Source: Pseudorhodoferax soli | GTDB taxonomy: Bacteria > Pseudomonadota > Gammaproteobacteria > Burkholderiales > Burkholderiaceae_C | Assembly: GCF_003337555.1 (NCBI RefSeq) | Contig: NZ_QPJK01000008.1 | Coordinates: forward strand, 124,001-188,000 | Reading direction: 5' to 3' | DNA length: 64,000 nucleotides | Shown here: positions 53,636 through 62,855 of the stretch, piece after piece | How positions within the stretch are numbered: position 1 is the stretch's first letter | Layout: every line of letters starts with the position of its first letter | The notes under the pieces: generated by a model | Databases searched by the model: none | Told to the model about the DNA's origin: nothing | Seen by the model: the letters and a program-made list of their open reading frames with translations, nothing else | Made by a program: the position numbers and the translations under genes

Positions 53636-53884
53636 ATGCCATCCGCAACCCCATCCCATGCACAAGAGCGGGTCGGCCTGGGCCTGGTGCTCACGGCGCT
53701 CCAGCTGCTCGTGTACTTCGCGTTCGTCGCGGCCTGCTGCTTCGACCCCGGTTTCGCCAGCGGCGCGGCAACGCGCAGCGGCGTGCCGTATGCATTCCTG
53801 TCCGGCCTGGCCGTCATTGCCACGGGCGTGGTGCTGACCGTCGTCTATGTCGTGCTCACCAACCGCAAGGAAGCCTTGAAATGA
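53636..53884 (+). CDS. DUF485 small membrane protein
   Basis: 82 aa, two membrane segments (about 16-36 and 50-74) and the tail TNRKEALK. DUF485 proteins precede ActP-type symporters and are thought to assist them. The start is 11 bases after the monooxygenase stop; its stop overlaps the symporter start in ATGA. By family size and pairing the call is firm, though the function is not known. Confidence 0.88.
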   Translation: MPSATPSHAQERVGLGLVLTALQLLVYFAFVAACCFDPGFASGAATRSGVPYAFLSGLAVIATGVVLTVVYVVLTNRKEALK

Positions 53885-55470
53885 AGAAGCTCTTGACCGT
53901 CCTCGCCGCCCTGGGCTGCACGGGCGCACTGGCACAGGGCGGCGGCGCGGCAGCGACCAGCCCGATCGCGCTGGCCCTGTTCGCCGGCGTGATCGGCATC
54001 ACGCTGCTGATCACCTGGTGGGCCGCGCGGCGCACCGCCTCGACCAACGATTTCTACGCGGCCGGGGGCAACATCTCGGGTTTGCAGAACGGGCTGGCCA
54101 TCACCGGCGACGCGCTGTCGGCGGGGGCGTTCCTGGGGCTGTCGGCGTTGGTGTTCGGCAGCGGCTTCGACGGGCTGTACTACGCCATCGGCTACACCAC
54201 CGGGTTGCCGGTGGTGGTGTTCCTGATGGCGGGCAAGCTGCGCCAGCTGGGCAAGTACACCTTCACCGACGTGGTCTGCGCCAAGCTGGGCGGCAACGGC
54301 GTGCGCATCTTCTCGGCCTGCGCGTCGCTGACCATCGTGGCCTTCTACCTGGTCGCCCAGATGGTGGGCGCGGGGCAGCTGGTGCAGCTGCTGTTCGGCA
54401 TCGAGTACAGCCTGGCCATCGTGCTGGTGGGCGTGCTCATGATCCTGTACGTGGCCTTCGGCGGCATGTTGGCCACCACCTGGGTGCAGATCGTCAAGGC
54501 CGTGCTCATGCTGTGCGTGGGCTGTGCGATTTCCATCATGGTGCTGGCGCGGTTCGACTACAGCTTTGCGGCGCTGCTGGCCAGCGCGGTGGCGTTGCAC
54601 CCCAAGGGCCAAGCCATCCTGGGCACCGCGACCATGGCCCGCGACCCCTGGTCGGCGTTCTCGCTGGGCCTGGCGGTGATGTTCGGCACCGCCGGGCTGC
54701 CGCACGTGCTGATGCGCTTCTTCACGGTGCCCGATGCCAGGGCCGCGCGCACCTCGGTGCTGTGGGCGGCGGTGTGCATGAACGGCTTCTATGCGCTGAT
54801 CTTCGTCATCGGCTTCGGCGCGCTGTCCCTGGTGCGCGCGGACAAGACCTACCTGGATGCCGCCGGTGCATTGGTCGGCGGCGGCAACACCGCGGCGCTG
54901 CACCTCTCGCGCATCCTGGGCGGCGACGTGATGTACGGCATCGTGGCGGCCGTGGCGTTCGCCACCATCCTGGCGGTCGTGGCCGGCCTCACCTTGTCGG
55001 GCGCGTCTGCGGTGAGCCACGACATCTATGGCGCGATCTTCAAGAGGCGCGCTGCCACCGAGCGCGAGGAGTTCCGCATCGTGCGCATCGCGACGGTGGT
55101 GCTCGGTGTCTTCGCCGTGGTGCTGGGCATCGCCTTCAAGGGCCAGAACGTGGCCTACATGATCAGCCTGGCGTTCTCGATCGCGTGCTCCTCCACCTTC
55201 CCGGTGCTGCTGCTGGCCATCTACTGGAAGAAGCTGACCGCGTTCGGCGCCGTGCTGGGCGGCGGTGCCGGCATCGTGGCCTCGCTGGTGCTCACCGTGC
55301 TGGGGCCGTCGGTGTGGGTCAAGGTGCTCGGGCATGCGGCGCCGGTGGTGCCGCTGGACCCGCCGGCGCTGGTCACCGTGCCGCTGGCCTTCGCGCTGTG
55401 CATCGTGGGCAGCTGGCTCAGCGCACCGGCGCGGTCGGCGCCCGGCGTGCTGTCTTCGGCCCGTCTCTAG
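53881..55470 (+). CDS. actP: Sodium:solute symporter, cation/acetate symporter ActP-like
   Basis: 529 aa. An N-terminal hydrophobic segment looks like a signal peptide cut after ALA, then about 13 membrane helices. Family stretches: DFYAAGGNISGLQNGLAITGD, YTFTDVVCAKLGG, LPHVLMRFFTVPDARAAR. Takes up acetate or other short monocarboxylates with Na+. In this operon with nitronate monooxygenase the cargo may be a nitro acid or its product. Coupled to DUF485 by ATGA overlap. Confidence 0.9.
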   Translation: MKKLLTVLAALGCTGALAQGGGAAATSPIALALFAGVIGITLLITWWAARRTASTNDFYAAGGNISGLQNGLAITGDALSAGAFLGLSALVFGSGFDGLYYAIGYTTGLPVVVFLMAGKLRQLGKYTFTDVVCAKLGGNGVRIFSACASLTIVAFYLVAQMVGAGQLVQLLFGIEYSLAIVLVGVLMILYVAFGGMLATTWVQIVKAVLMLCVGCAISIMVLARFDYSFAALLASAVALHPKGQAILGTATMARDPWSAFSLGLAVMFGTAGLPHVLMRFFTVPDARAARTSVLWAAVCMNGFYALIFVIGFGALSLVRADKTYLDAAGALVGGGNTAALHLSRILGGDVMYGIVAAVAFATILAVVAGLTLSGASAVSHDIYGAIFKRRAATEREEFRIVRIATVVLGVFAVVLGIAFKGQNVAYMISLAFSIACSSTFPVLLLAIYWKKLTAFGAVLGGGAGIVASLVLTVLGPSVWVKVLGHAAPVVPLDPPALVTVPLAFALCIVGSWLSAPARSAPGVLSSARL

Positions 55471-56402
55471 CCGGGCGCGGCAGCGGCTCGCCGCAGCGCG
55501 AACGGCCCGTCGCCCGCGAGCTCCTCGCGCAGGAACTGCACGCAGGCCCGCACCTTGGCCGAATGGCTCAGCCGCACGGTGCTGGCGGCCCAGATGTCGG
55601 CCGGCTGCGTGCTGCCGGGCAGCACCGGCACCAGCCGGCCGGCGGCCAGGTCGTCGTGCAGGTCCCAGTCGGCCTGCAGCACGATGCCGTGGCCGTCGAT
55701 GCCCCAGCCGCGCACGATCTCGGCGTTGTTGGACGCGAGCCGGCCGGTGACCTTGGCCTTCTCCTCGCCGGCCGGGCCGGCCAGGCGCCACACGCCGAAG
55801 GCCTGGTTGCGGTCGCGCAGCACCAGGCAGTCGTGCCGGCTGAGTTCGGCCACGCTGGCCGGGGCGCCGCGCCGCGCGAGGTAGCTCGGCGCCGCGCACA
55901 GCAGGCGCGCGCCCGCGGCCAGCTGGTGCGCCACCAGGTGCGGCTCGTCGACGGCGCCCACGCGCACATCCAGGTCCACGTTCTCGGCGATCAGGTCGAC
56001 GCGGCGGTCCACCGCGTCCAGCGTGATGTCCAGCGCCGGGTGGCGCTGCGCGAACTGCGAGAGCAGGGGGCCGATGTGGCGCCGGCCGAGGCGAAAGCTC
56101 GTCGTCACGCGCAGCGTGCCGCGCGGGGCCAGCCGGCCGCCGGCCACGGTCTCGCCCAGGTGGTCCACGCCCTGGAAGATCTGCTGGGCCGCCGCGTAGA
56201 CGCGCTCGCCGTCCTCGGTCACCGTCACGCGCCGCGCGGCGCGGTGGAACAGCGTCACGCCCAGTGCCTTCTCCAGCAGCGCGATGCGCTTGCTGACATA
56301 GGCGGGCGAGGTGCCGAGCTCGGTCGCGGTGGCGGCAAAGCTGGCCTTGCGCGCCGCGAGGCAGAACACGCGCAGGTCGTCGAGCTGGAAGTTGAGGTTC
56401 AC
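55467..56402 (-). CDS. LysR-family regulator divergent from a TIM-barrel isomerase
   Basis: 311 aa from GTG 56402; an ATG at 56426 would add eight residues but would put the operator-like repeat at 56403 inside the gene. DNA-binding end LNFQLDDLRVFCLAARKASFAATATELGTSPAYVSKRIALLEKALG. Of the CrgA/DsdC-like group by its overall layout. Overlaps the end of the symporter gene by four bases tail to tail. Likely controls the divergent operon at 56489. Confidence 0.85.
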   Translation of the reverse strand: MNLNFQLDDLRVFCLAARKASFAATATELGTSPAYVSKRIALLEKALGVTLFHRAARRVTVTEDGERVYAAAQQIFQGVDHLGETVAGGRLAPRGTLRVTTSFRLGRRHIGPLLSQFAQRHPALDITLDAVDRRVDLIAENVDLDVRVGAVDEPHLVAHQLAAGARLLCAAPSYLARRGAPASVAELSRHDCLVLRDRNQAFGVWRLAGPAGEEKAKVTGRLASNNAEIVRGWGIDGHGIVLQADWDLHDDLAAGRLVPVLPGSTQPADIWAASTVRLSHSAKVRACVQFLREELAGDGPFALRRAAAAPG

Positions 56403-56422
56403 GGTTCGTGAATCATAGAACC
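56403..56422. promoter_or_regulatory. LysR-type inverted repeat at the regulator start
   Basis: GGTTCGTGAATCATAGAACC: GGTTC/GAACC arms around ten bases, containing a T-N11-A core. Directly before the LysR GTG and 67 bases before the divergent gene. Typical of autoregulated, divergent LysR operons. Confidence 0.5.
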
Positions 56423-56488
56423 ACATCTGGGTGCTTGTTGACGCGAAGTGTCGTCAGTAGAGTGCCGGCTTCCCGAGGAGCCATCCGC

Positions 56489-57304
56489 ATGACCCGCCCG
56501 CTTTCGCTCGCCGCGCTCACGGTGCTCGAGCTGACCCCGCCCGCCATGGTGCGCTGCGCTGCCGAGGCCGGCTACAGCCACATCGGCATCCGCCTGATCC
56601 CCGCGACCGGCACCGACCCGCAGCACGACCTGGTGGGCGATACGCCGCTGCTGCGCGAGGTGGAGGCTGCGCTGGCCGACACCGGCGTGCAGGTGCTCGA
56701 TGCGGAGATCTTTCGCCTGCTGCCGGGCCAGCGCGTGGCGGCGTACGAGGCCGCCGTCGCCACCGCGGCGCGGCTGGGCGCGCGCGAACTGCTGGTGGCC
56801 GGCAACGACCCCGACGACGCGCGCCAGCTTGACGCCTTTGCCGCGTTCTGCGCACTGGCCGGCCGTTACGGCCTGGGCGCGGTGCTGGAGTTCATGCCCT
56901 GGACGGACGCGAAAGACCTGGCCGCGGCCGCGCGCACCGTGGCGCAAAGCGGCTGCGCGAATGCGGGGGTGCTGATCGACCCCTTCCACTTCAGCCGCTC
57001 GCGCAGCCGTCTCGAGGACATCGCGCTGGTGCCGCCCGCACAGCTGCGCTACCTGCAGTTCTGCGACGTGCCGGCCGCGATCCCGTCGAGCATGGACGCG
57101 ATCCTGGCCGAGGCGCGCGCCGAGCGGCTGTTCCCGGGCGAGGGCGAGCTGGACCTCGTGGCCCTGCTGCGCGCCGTGCCGGCCGGCATCCCGCTCAGCA
57201 TCGAGGTGCCGAGGCAGACGCTGGCGCGCACCGTCGATGCGACCGAGCGCGCGCGCCGGGCGTTGGCCGCGACGCGGCGCGTGCTCGCGCAGGTGGGCGA
57301 ATGA
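56489..57304 (+). CDS. Sugar phosphate isomerase/epimerase-like TIM-barrel protein
   Basis: 271 aa. GAGGAG eight bases before the ATG. Xylose-isomerase-like TIM barrel (AP endonuclease 2 family): LSLAALTVLELTPPAMVRCAAEAGYSHIGIR, a metal-type Glu in LGAVLEFMPW, and LIDPFHFSRS. Members isomerise or epimerise sugar acids or inositol derivatives. Its stop overlaps the flavoprotein start (ATGA), so the two work together. The substrate is unknown. Confidence 0.78.
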   Translation: MTRPLSLAALTVLELTPPAMVRCAAEAGYSHIGIRLIPATGTDPQHDLVGDTPLLREVEAALADTGVQVLDAEIFRLLPGQRVAAYEAAVATAARLGARELLVAGNDPDDARQLDAFAAFCALAGRYGLGAVLEFMPWTDAKDLAAAARTVAQSGCANAGVLIDPFHFSRSRSRLEDIALVPPAQLRYLQFCDVPAAIPSSMDAILAEARAERLFPGEGELDLVALLRAVPAGIPLSIEVPRQTLARTVDATERARRALAATRRVLAQVGE

Positions 57305-59055
57305 GCACCGCCGGGCCGCCCCAAGGTGCTCAGCACCGCAGCGCGCAGCGCGGAGGTCTTGCTGGACGGCGCATCGACTGCGACCTGCTGGTTGTCGGCT
57401 CGGGGGCTTCGGGGCTCTCCGCTGCCGTCACCGCGGCCTGGCATGGCCTGAAGGTCGTCGTGGTCGAGAAGGCCCCCGTGTTCGGCGGCGCCACGGCCTG
57501 GTCGGGCGGCTGGATGTGGGCGCCTGGCAACCCTTTGGCGAAGCGTGCCGGCATCCACGAGGACCCGCAGCAGCCGCGCACCTACCTGCGCAACGAACTG
57601 GGGCCGCACTACGACGCAGCACGCGTCGATGCCTTCCTGGACAACGCGCCGGCCATGGTGGCCTTCTTCGAGCAGCACACGGCCCTGCAGTTCGTGGACG
57701 GCAACGGCATCCCCGACATCCATGGGCAGGTGCCCGGCGCGGCCACGGGCGGCCACCAGCTCATCGCCGCGCCCTGCGACGCGCGCACCCTCGGCGCACT
57801 GAACAAGCAACTGCGCCCGACCATGCGCGAGACATCGTTCCTGGGCATGCCCATCATGGCGGGCGCCGACCTCGCGGCCTTCCTGAGCATGACGCGTTCG
57901 GCCAAGTCCTTCCTGCACGTGACGGGCCGCTTCCTGCGCCACCTGCGCGACCTCGCGCTGCACGGCCGTGCCATGCACCTGGTGAACGGCGTGGCGCTCG
58001 TCGGGCGGCTCGCCAAGTCGGCGCAGGATCTCCAGGTGCAGCTGATCGCCTCGGCGCCAGCCCGGAGGCTGTTGCTGGAGCAGGGGCGGGTGTGCGGCGC
58101 CGTCGTGGCCATGGACGGTGGCGAAACCGAGATCCGCGCCAGCCGCGGCGTGGTGCTGGCGGCCGGCGGCTTCCCGCACGACACGGCGCGGCGACAGGCG
58201 CTGTTCCCGCGCACGCCCACGGGCCACGAACACCTGGCGCTGCCGCCAGAGAGCTGTTCGGGCGACGGCATCCGCCTGGGCGAAGCGGCCGGCGGCGTGC
58301 TGGCCACCGGCCTGGCCTCGCCCGTGGCCTGGGCACCGGTCTCGCGCGTGCCGCATGCAGACGGCACGGTCGGCCACTTTCCGCACATCATCGACCGCGG
58401 CAAGCCCGGCGTGATCGGCGTGTTGTCCACCGGCCGGCGCTTCGTCAACGAGGCCGACGGCTACCACGACTACACGGCCGCCATGGTGGCCCAGGCGCCC
58501 GCGGGCGAGGAGGTGTGTTCCTGGCTGGTCTGCGACCACCGCTTCCAGCGCCTGTACGGCCTGGGCCATGCGCGGCCCTTCCCGCTGCCCGTGGGCCCGG
58601 CCGTGCGCAGCGGCTACCTGCAGCGCGGGGCCACCATCGAGGCCCTGGCCCGCGCCTGCGGCATCGCACCGGCGGCGCTGGCCGCGACGGTGCAGGAGTT
58701 CAACGACCATGCGCGGCGCGGCGAAGACCCGGCGTTCGGCCGCGGAAGCACGCCCTACAACCGCAAGATGGGCGATGCGCTGCACCGCGGCCCCAACCCC
58801 TGCGTGGCGCCCATCGAACAAGGGCCGTTCTACGCCGTGAAGGTGCTGCCCGGCAGCTTCGGCACCTTCGCCGGGCTGCGCACCGATGCCAGCGCGCGCG
58901 TGCTGGGTGCCGACGGTGCGGCCATCGCCGGCCTGTACGCGGTGGGCACCGACATGGCCAGCGTGCTGGGCGGCTGCTACCCCTCGGGCGGCATCAACCT
59001 GGGCCCGGCGATGACCTTCGGCTACATCGCCGGGCGCCACGCAGCCGGGGTCTAG
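57301..59055 (+). CDS. FAD-dependent oxidoreductase, 3-ketosteroid dehydrogenase/fumarate reductase family
   Basis: 584 aa. Dinucleotide loop VVGSGASGLSA with Gly33, Gly35 and Gly38, followed by EKAPVFGGATAWSGGWMW, the FAD-binding signature of FrdA/KstD-type flavoproteins. Near the end SVLGGCYPSGGINLGPAMTFGYIAG matches the C-terminal flavin contact. The N-terminal 25 residues are a low-complexity extension. Probably dehydrogenates a ring or an aliphatic acid. Translationally coupled to the TIM-barrel gene by a four-base overlap. Confidence 0.85.
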   Translation: MSTAGPPQGAQHRSAQRGGLAGRRIDCDLLVVGSGASGLSAAVTAAWHGLKVVVVEKAPVFGGATAWSGGWMWAPGNPLAKRAGIHEDPQQPRTYLRNELGPHYDAARVDAFLDNAPAMVAFFEQHTALQFVDGNGIPDIHGQVPGAATGGHQLIAAPCDARTLGALNKQLRPTMRETSFLGMPIMAGADLAAFLSMTRSAKSFLHVTGRFLRHLRDLALHGRAMHLVNGVALVGRLAKSAQDLQVQLIASAPARRLLLEQGRVCGAVVAMDGGETEIRASRGVVLAAGGFPHDTARRQALFPRTPTGHEHLALPPESCSGDGIRLGEAAGGVLATGLASPVAWAPVSRVPHADGTVGHFPHIIDRGKPGVIGVLSTGRRFVNEADGYHDYTAAMVAQAPAGEEVCSWLVCDHRFQRLYGLGHARPFPLPVGPAVRSGYLQRGATIEALARACGIAPAALAATVQEFNDHARRGEDPAFGRGSTPYNRKMGDALHRGPNPCVAPIEQGPFYAVKVLPGSFGTFAGLRTDASARVLGADGAAIAGLYAVGTDMASVLGGCYPSGGINLGPAMTFGYIAGRHAAGV

Positions 59056-59062
59056 CCGCCGC

Positions 59063-60262
59063 TCAGCGGCGCAGCCACCAGGCCAGGCCCGAGGCGGCGG
59101 CGGCCAGGGCCATCACCGCAGCCCAGCCGGCCTGCGCGAGCAGCACGGCGGCCAGGGCCGAGCCGGCGGCCATGCCGACGAACATGCCCGTCAGCAGCAC
59201 CGCGTTGAGCCGGCTGCGCGCGGCCGGGTCGATGCCGTAGACGATGCTCTGGTGCGCCACCAGCGTGGCCTGCACCCCCAGGTCGAAGGCCACGGCGCCT
59301 AGGGCCAGCAGCACCAGCTGCGCGGCCACCGGCAGGGAGGCACCCAGGCCCATGACCACGAAGCTCACGGCGGCCAGCCCGGCGCCCAGGCGTGCCACAC
59401 GGGCCGGGCCACTGCGGTCGGCCAGCCGGCCCGCGAGCGGAGCGGCCAGCGCACCGGCGGCCCCGGCCAGGCCGAAGGCGCCCGCCACGCTGGCGCCGAT
59501 GTGGAAGGGCGCGGCCTGCAACATCACGGCCAGCGTGGACCAGAACGCGCTGAAGCCGACCGACAGCAGCGCCTGCGCGGCCGTGGCGCGGCGCAGCGCC
59601 GGGTGCGCCCGCCACAGCTGCGCCAGCGACGCCAGCAGCGCGCCATAGCCCAGCTGCGTGGTGGCCGCGAAGCGCGGCAGCATGCGCCAGGCCGCCAACC
59701 CCACGGCCGCCACGCCCACCGCGGCGCCCGCGTAGACCACGCGCCAGTTCCAGTGCTCGGCCACGAAGCCGCTGACCACGCGCGACAGCAGGATGCCCAG
59801 CAGCAGCCCCGTCATGACCGTGCCCACGGCCCTGCCGCGCTCGGCGGCCGGCGCCAGCGTGGCGGCGGCCGGCACGATGTCCTGGGCCAGGGTGGCGGCC
59901 AGGCCGATCGCCAGGCTGGTGGCCAGCAGCAGGTGCAGCGTGGGCGCGGCGGCCGTGGCCAGCAGCATGGCGGCCAGCACCGCGGCCTTGACGAGGATGA
60001 TGGCGCGCCGGTCGAAGCGGTCGCCCAACGGCGCCAGCAGGGCGATGCCGGCCGCATAACCCAGCTGCGTGAGCGTGGGCACGGCGCCCACCGCGCCTGT
60101 GGTGGCCTGCAGGTCGGCCGCCATGCGGCCCAGCATGGGCTGGCTGTAGTAGAGCGCGGCCACGCCCATGCCGGCGCCCGTGGCCAGAAGGCCCAGCAGA
60201 GGCGCTGGCAACGGGGCCGGCTGGGCCGGCATCGCATCGGTTTTGATATTCATGGTTTGCAT
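59063..60262 (-). CDS. Major facilitator superfamily exporter
   Basis: 399 aa with 12 membrane segments. Start at ATG 60262 with GGAAGG six bases before it. LGYAAGIALLAPLGDRFDRR is the motif-A-like loop between helices 2 and 3, as in YnfM/Bcr-type drug exporters. Divergent from a LysR gene (96-base gap), which probably controls it. Substrate unknown. Confidence 0.85.
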   Translation of the reverse strand: MQTMNIKTDAMPAQPAPLPAPLLGLLATGAGMGVAALYYSQPMLGRMAADLQATTGAVGAVPTLTQLGYAAGIALLAPLGDRFDRRAIILVKAAVLAAMLLATAAAPTLHLLLATSLAIGLAATLAQDIVPAAATLAPAAERGRAVGTVMTGLLLGILLSRVVSGFVAEHWNWRVVYAGAAVGVAAVGLAAWRMLPRFAATTQLGYGALLASLAQLWRAHPALRRATAAQALLSVGFSAFWSTLAVMLQAAPFHIGASVAGAFGLAGAAGALAAPLAGRLADRSGPARVARLGAGLAAVSFVVMGLGASLPVAAQLVLLALGAVAFDLGVQATLVAHQSIVYGIDPAARSRLNAVLLTGMFVGMAAGSALAAVLLAQAGWAAVMALAAAASGLAWWLRR

Positions 60263-60358
60263 GATGCCTTCCTTCGGTGATTCAACAGAAAGGAGTGTCG
60301 GTCTGCGGCCCTCCTGTTGGAAGTACCGCAGCCCGCACAATTGCTATACGCTCAGCGC

Positions 60359-61327
60359 ATGAATGATGCGACAACCAGCCCTGCGGCGGGCGACCGGCTG
60401 CTGCTCATGGAAACCTTCGTGCGCATCGTCGAGGCCGGCAGCCTGTCGGCCGCGGCGGCGCAGCTGCAGGCCACCCAGCCCACGGTGAGCCGGCGGCTGC
60501 AGCTGCTCGAACGTTCGTTGGGCGTGCGCCTGCTGCAGCGTTCCACGCATGCGATGCGGCTCACGGTGGATGGCGAGCGCTGCTTCGCCCGCGCCAAGGA
60601 GCTGCTGGCCAGCTGGGACGCGTTCGAGGCCGAACTGCGCGGCGCCCAGCAGGAGCCCGAGGGCCTGCTGCGCGTGGCCATGCCGCATGCCTTCGGCCAG
60701 GAGCGCTTCGTCGCGCCGCTGGCCGGCTTTCTGCGTGCGCACCCGCGCGTGTCCGTGGAATGGCTGCTGCGCGACGACGTGCGCGACTTCATCGCGACCG
60801 GCATCGATTGCGCCGTGCAGGTCGGTGAGCCGGCCGACCCCTCGGTGGTGGCGGTGCGCCTGTCGGAGGTGCCGCGCATCGTGGTCGGCGCGCCGCAGCT
60901 GCTGGGCGGCGCACCGCCACCGCAGGACGCACAGGCGCTGGCCGCGCTGCCCTGGCTGGCGCTGCAGACCTTCTACCGCCATGAACTTGCGCTGCGCCAC
61001 CGCGCCAGCGGCCGGCTGGCGCGCATCGCGATGCAGCCGCGCATGAGCACCGACAGCCTGTACGCGCTGCGCAGCGCGGCCCTGCAGGGCCTGGGCGTGT
61101 GCGCGGGCTCCGCCTGGCTGCTGGAGGACGACATCGCCCAGGGCCGGCTGCTGCACCTGGCCCCACAGTGGGAGGCCGCGCCGCTGCCCGTCTACATCGT
61201 CTACCCGCAGGCGCGCTACTACCCCTCGCGGCTGCTGCGCTTCGTGGCGGCGATGCGGGCGGCGGTGCCGGGGCTGACGGGGGCCGAGGAGGGCGCAGGC
61301 GAGGAGGGCGGCGGCAGTCAGGCATGA
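60359..61327 (+). CDS. LysR-family regulator divergent from the MFS exporter
   Basis: 322 aa from ATG 60359. DNA-binding end [41 protein letters not shown]. Effector domain follows, and the C terminus is an acidic-glycine tail. Its last ten bases overlap the end of the convergent integrase gene. The integron thus begins right at the end of this chromosomal gene. Confidence 0.88.
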   Translation: MNDATTSPAAGDRLLLMETFVRIVEAGSLSAAAAQLQATQPTVSRRLQLLERSLGVRLLQRSTHAMRLTVDGERCFARAKELLASWDAFEAELRGAQQEPEGLLRVAMPHAFGQERFVAPLAGFLRAHPRVSVEWLLRDDVRDFIATGIDCAVQVGEPADPSVVAVRLSEVPRIVVGAPQLLGGAPPPQDAQALAALPWLALQTFYRHELALRHRASGRLARIAMQPRMSTDSLYALRSAALQGLGVCAGSAWLLEDDIAQGRLLHLAPQWEAAPLPVYIVYPQARYYPSRLLRFVAAMRAAVPGLTGAEEGAGEEGGGSQA

Positions 61328-62364
61328 GCGCCGACCAGCCGGTCGAGCGGGCTGCGCACGGCCATGCCGCCCATGCGCATCACGTGTGTGTAGACCATGG
61401 TGGTGGCCACATCGGCATGGCCCAGCAGCTCCTGCACGGTGCGGATGTCGCTGCCGGCCTGCAGCAGGTGCGTGGCGAAGCAATGGCGCAGCGTGTGCGG
61501 TGTGGCCGGCTTGGCGATGCCGGCCCGCTGCACGGCGCGCTTGAAGGCGCGCTGGAAGGTCTCGGCATAGAGGTGGTGGCGCCGGATGACGCCGCTGCGC
61601 GGATCGGTCGACAGGTGGTCTTGTGGAAACACCCAGAACCACGTCCAGCTGCTGCCGGCGCGCGGGTACTTGCGCTCCAGCGCGTGGGGTAGCTCGACAC
61701 CGCCCTGGCCGGCTGCCACGTCGGCGCCCCAGATCAGCCGGCTGCCGCCCAGCTGCGCGCGCAGATCGGCCACGAGGCTGTCGGGCAGCATCACCACGCG
61801 GTCCTTGCCGCCCTTGCCCTCGCGCACGAACACGGCGCGCTGCGAGAAATCGAGGTCCTTCACACGCAGGCGCAAGCCTTCGTTGATGCGCAGGCCGGTG
61901 CCATACAGCAGCCTGGCCATCAGCGCGTGTTCGCCAGTCAGGTGGGCCAGCACGGCGGCCACCTCGTCTGCCGACAGCACCACTGGCAGGCGCCGCTTGG
62001 GCACAGGCCGGCCGATCTCGGCCATCCACGGCAGCTGCACCTCCAGCACCTTGCCGTACAGAAACAGCAAGGCGGACAGTGCCTGCCGGTGCGTGGACGG
62101 TGCCACGCCCCGATCGGAAGCCAGATGCGTCAGGAACGCCTCGACCTCCTCCTTGCCCATGTCGGACGGGTGACGCAGGGCGTGGAAGCGGATGAACGCG
62201 CGGCACCAGTGGACGTAGGCCCGCTCGGTCTGCAGGCTGTAGTGCATGAGACGAATGCGCTCGCGGAGCCGATCGAGCAGCCGGGGCGCTTGCAGGGGCG
62301 GAAGGGCAACGACGTTGTTCGCATGCAAACTGCGGCGATCGAATGCAATGGCGGAAGGGGACAT
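61318..62364 (-). CDS. intI: Integron integrase (IntI-family tyrosine recombinase)
   Basis: 348 aa. Start at ATG 62364 with GAGGG eight bases before it; a further ATG at 62400 would add 12 residues. Core-binding domain about 28-115. Catalytic residues: Arg159 ([12 protein letters not shown]), His290 and Arg293 ([11 protein letters not shown]), His316 (LGHAD) and the nucleophile Tyr325 (TMVYTHV). The segment around 225-247 ([20 protein letters not shown]) is the extra domain found only in integron integrases. Transcribed away from the cassette array at 62567 on, the standard integron arrangement. Intact by reading. Base composition still high GC, so the integrase looks resident. Confidence 0.93.
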   Translation of the reverse strand: MSPSAIAFDRRSLHANNVVALPPLQAPRLLDRLRERIRLMHYSLQTERAYVHWCRAFIRFHALRHPSDMGKEEVEAFLTHLASDRGVAPSTHRQALSALLFLYGKVLEVQLPWMAEIGRPVPKRRLPVVLSADEVAAVLAHLTGEHALMARLLYGTGLRINEGLRLRVKDLDFSQRAVFVREGKGGKDRVVMLPDSLVADLRAQLGGSRLIWGADVAAGQGGVELPHALERKYPRAGSSWTWFWVFPQDHLSTDPRSGVIRRHHLYAETFQRAFKRAVQRAGIAKPATPHTLRHCFATHLLQAGSDIRTVQELLGHADVATTMVYTHVMRMGGMAVRSPLDRLVGAHA

Positions 62365-62441
62365 CGGCAGTCCCTCATGGCAACATGGCGCGGCGGTCAA
62401 GCAAGTTTGTAACAGCCGAGAGGTTCGGCGGCAAATTTATC

Positions 62442-62572
62442 ACTGGATGAAGATCCAGTAAATTGGATGAAAAGTGATGAAGATCAACGAGCTATTTGCG
62501 CATTCGGCGATCGAATCACACGACAAGGGTTGTGATAAATCGCGGTTGGGTGCGTGATACAACAAGTTAAAG
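62442..62572 (+). other. Integron attachment site attI with accessory repeats (candidate)
   Basis: The first-cassette junction is GTTAAAG (62566-62572), close to the GTTRRRY core. Upstream lie a direct repeat GATGAAGATC at 62446-62455 and 62476-62485, 30 bases apart, and a palindrome ACTGGAT-gaag-ATCCAGT (62442-62459), which could be the accessory integrase sites seen in attI1. The stretch 62365-62581 is much richer in A and T than the chromosome to the left and must also hold the integrase and cassette promoters; I could not fix those. No LexA box was recognised. Confidence 0.65.
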
Positions 62573-62849
62573 GTGACGACGATGGAGCACGCATATAAAA
62601 AAAAGCATGTCCAAGTCTCGGTCGCTGCGGCCACAGGTTTTGGCATGCTATTTGGGTTCTGGCTCGGCAAGAGATCCGGTGATGCCGGCTTTATTGAAGC
62701 AACCGTTGTTTGGCTCAGCTTTTTCGTATTGTCAAGCTATGTATTCTCTCGGATAGACAAAAAGCACCTTCCCGAAGAGCAATGAAAGAGCCCGTTACCT
62801 TTAACACTTCGCTGCAGCTGACGGCTTCGCCGCCCGCTGAGCTTGAGCG
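62567..62849 (+). mobile_element. Integron gene cassette 1
   Basis: Runs from the base after the G of the attI core to the G of the next core site (GTTAGAA at 62849). 283 bases, one small membrane-protein gene (62582-62785) and a canonical attC at its end. Confidence 0.75.
62582..62785 (+). CDS. Small two-helix membrane protein, cassette 1
   Basis: 67 aa. The start at ATG 62582 is six bases after AAAGGTG, a ribosome site formed right at the attI/cassette junction. Two hydrophobic segments (about 14-30, VSVAAATGFGMLFGFWLG region, and about 38-58, EATVVWLSFFVLSSYVF) and a charged C terminus (RIDKKHLPEEQ). No known domain. Cassette membrane proteins of this size are common in chromosomal integrons; the function is unknown. 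Confidence 0.6.
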   Translation: MEHAYKKKHVQVSVAAATGFGMLFGFWLGKRSGDAGFIEATVVWLSFFVLSSYVFSRIDKKHLPEEQ

Positions 62850-62855
62850 TTAGAA
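62799..62855 (+). repeat. attC site 1 (canonical)
   Basis: R'' CTTTAAC (62799-62805) and R' GTTAGAA (62849-62855) pair, as do L'' GCTGCAGC (62811-62818) and L' GCTGAGC (62836-62842 region) with one extrahelical base; the middle is a GACGG-cttcg-CCGCC type hairpin. Layout and length (about 57 bases) match the aadA1-type attC, and the GC-TTAGAA end is the recombination point. Confidence 0.85.

Noticed and set aside
62365-62581. A LexA box or a firm cassette promoter upstream of the integrase
   Set aside because: No CTGT-N8-ACAG site found; TTGTGA near 62530 and TGATAC near 62555 are spaced 19 bases, too weak to call.
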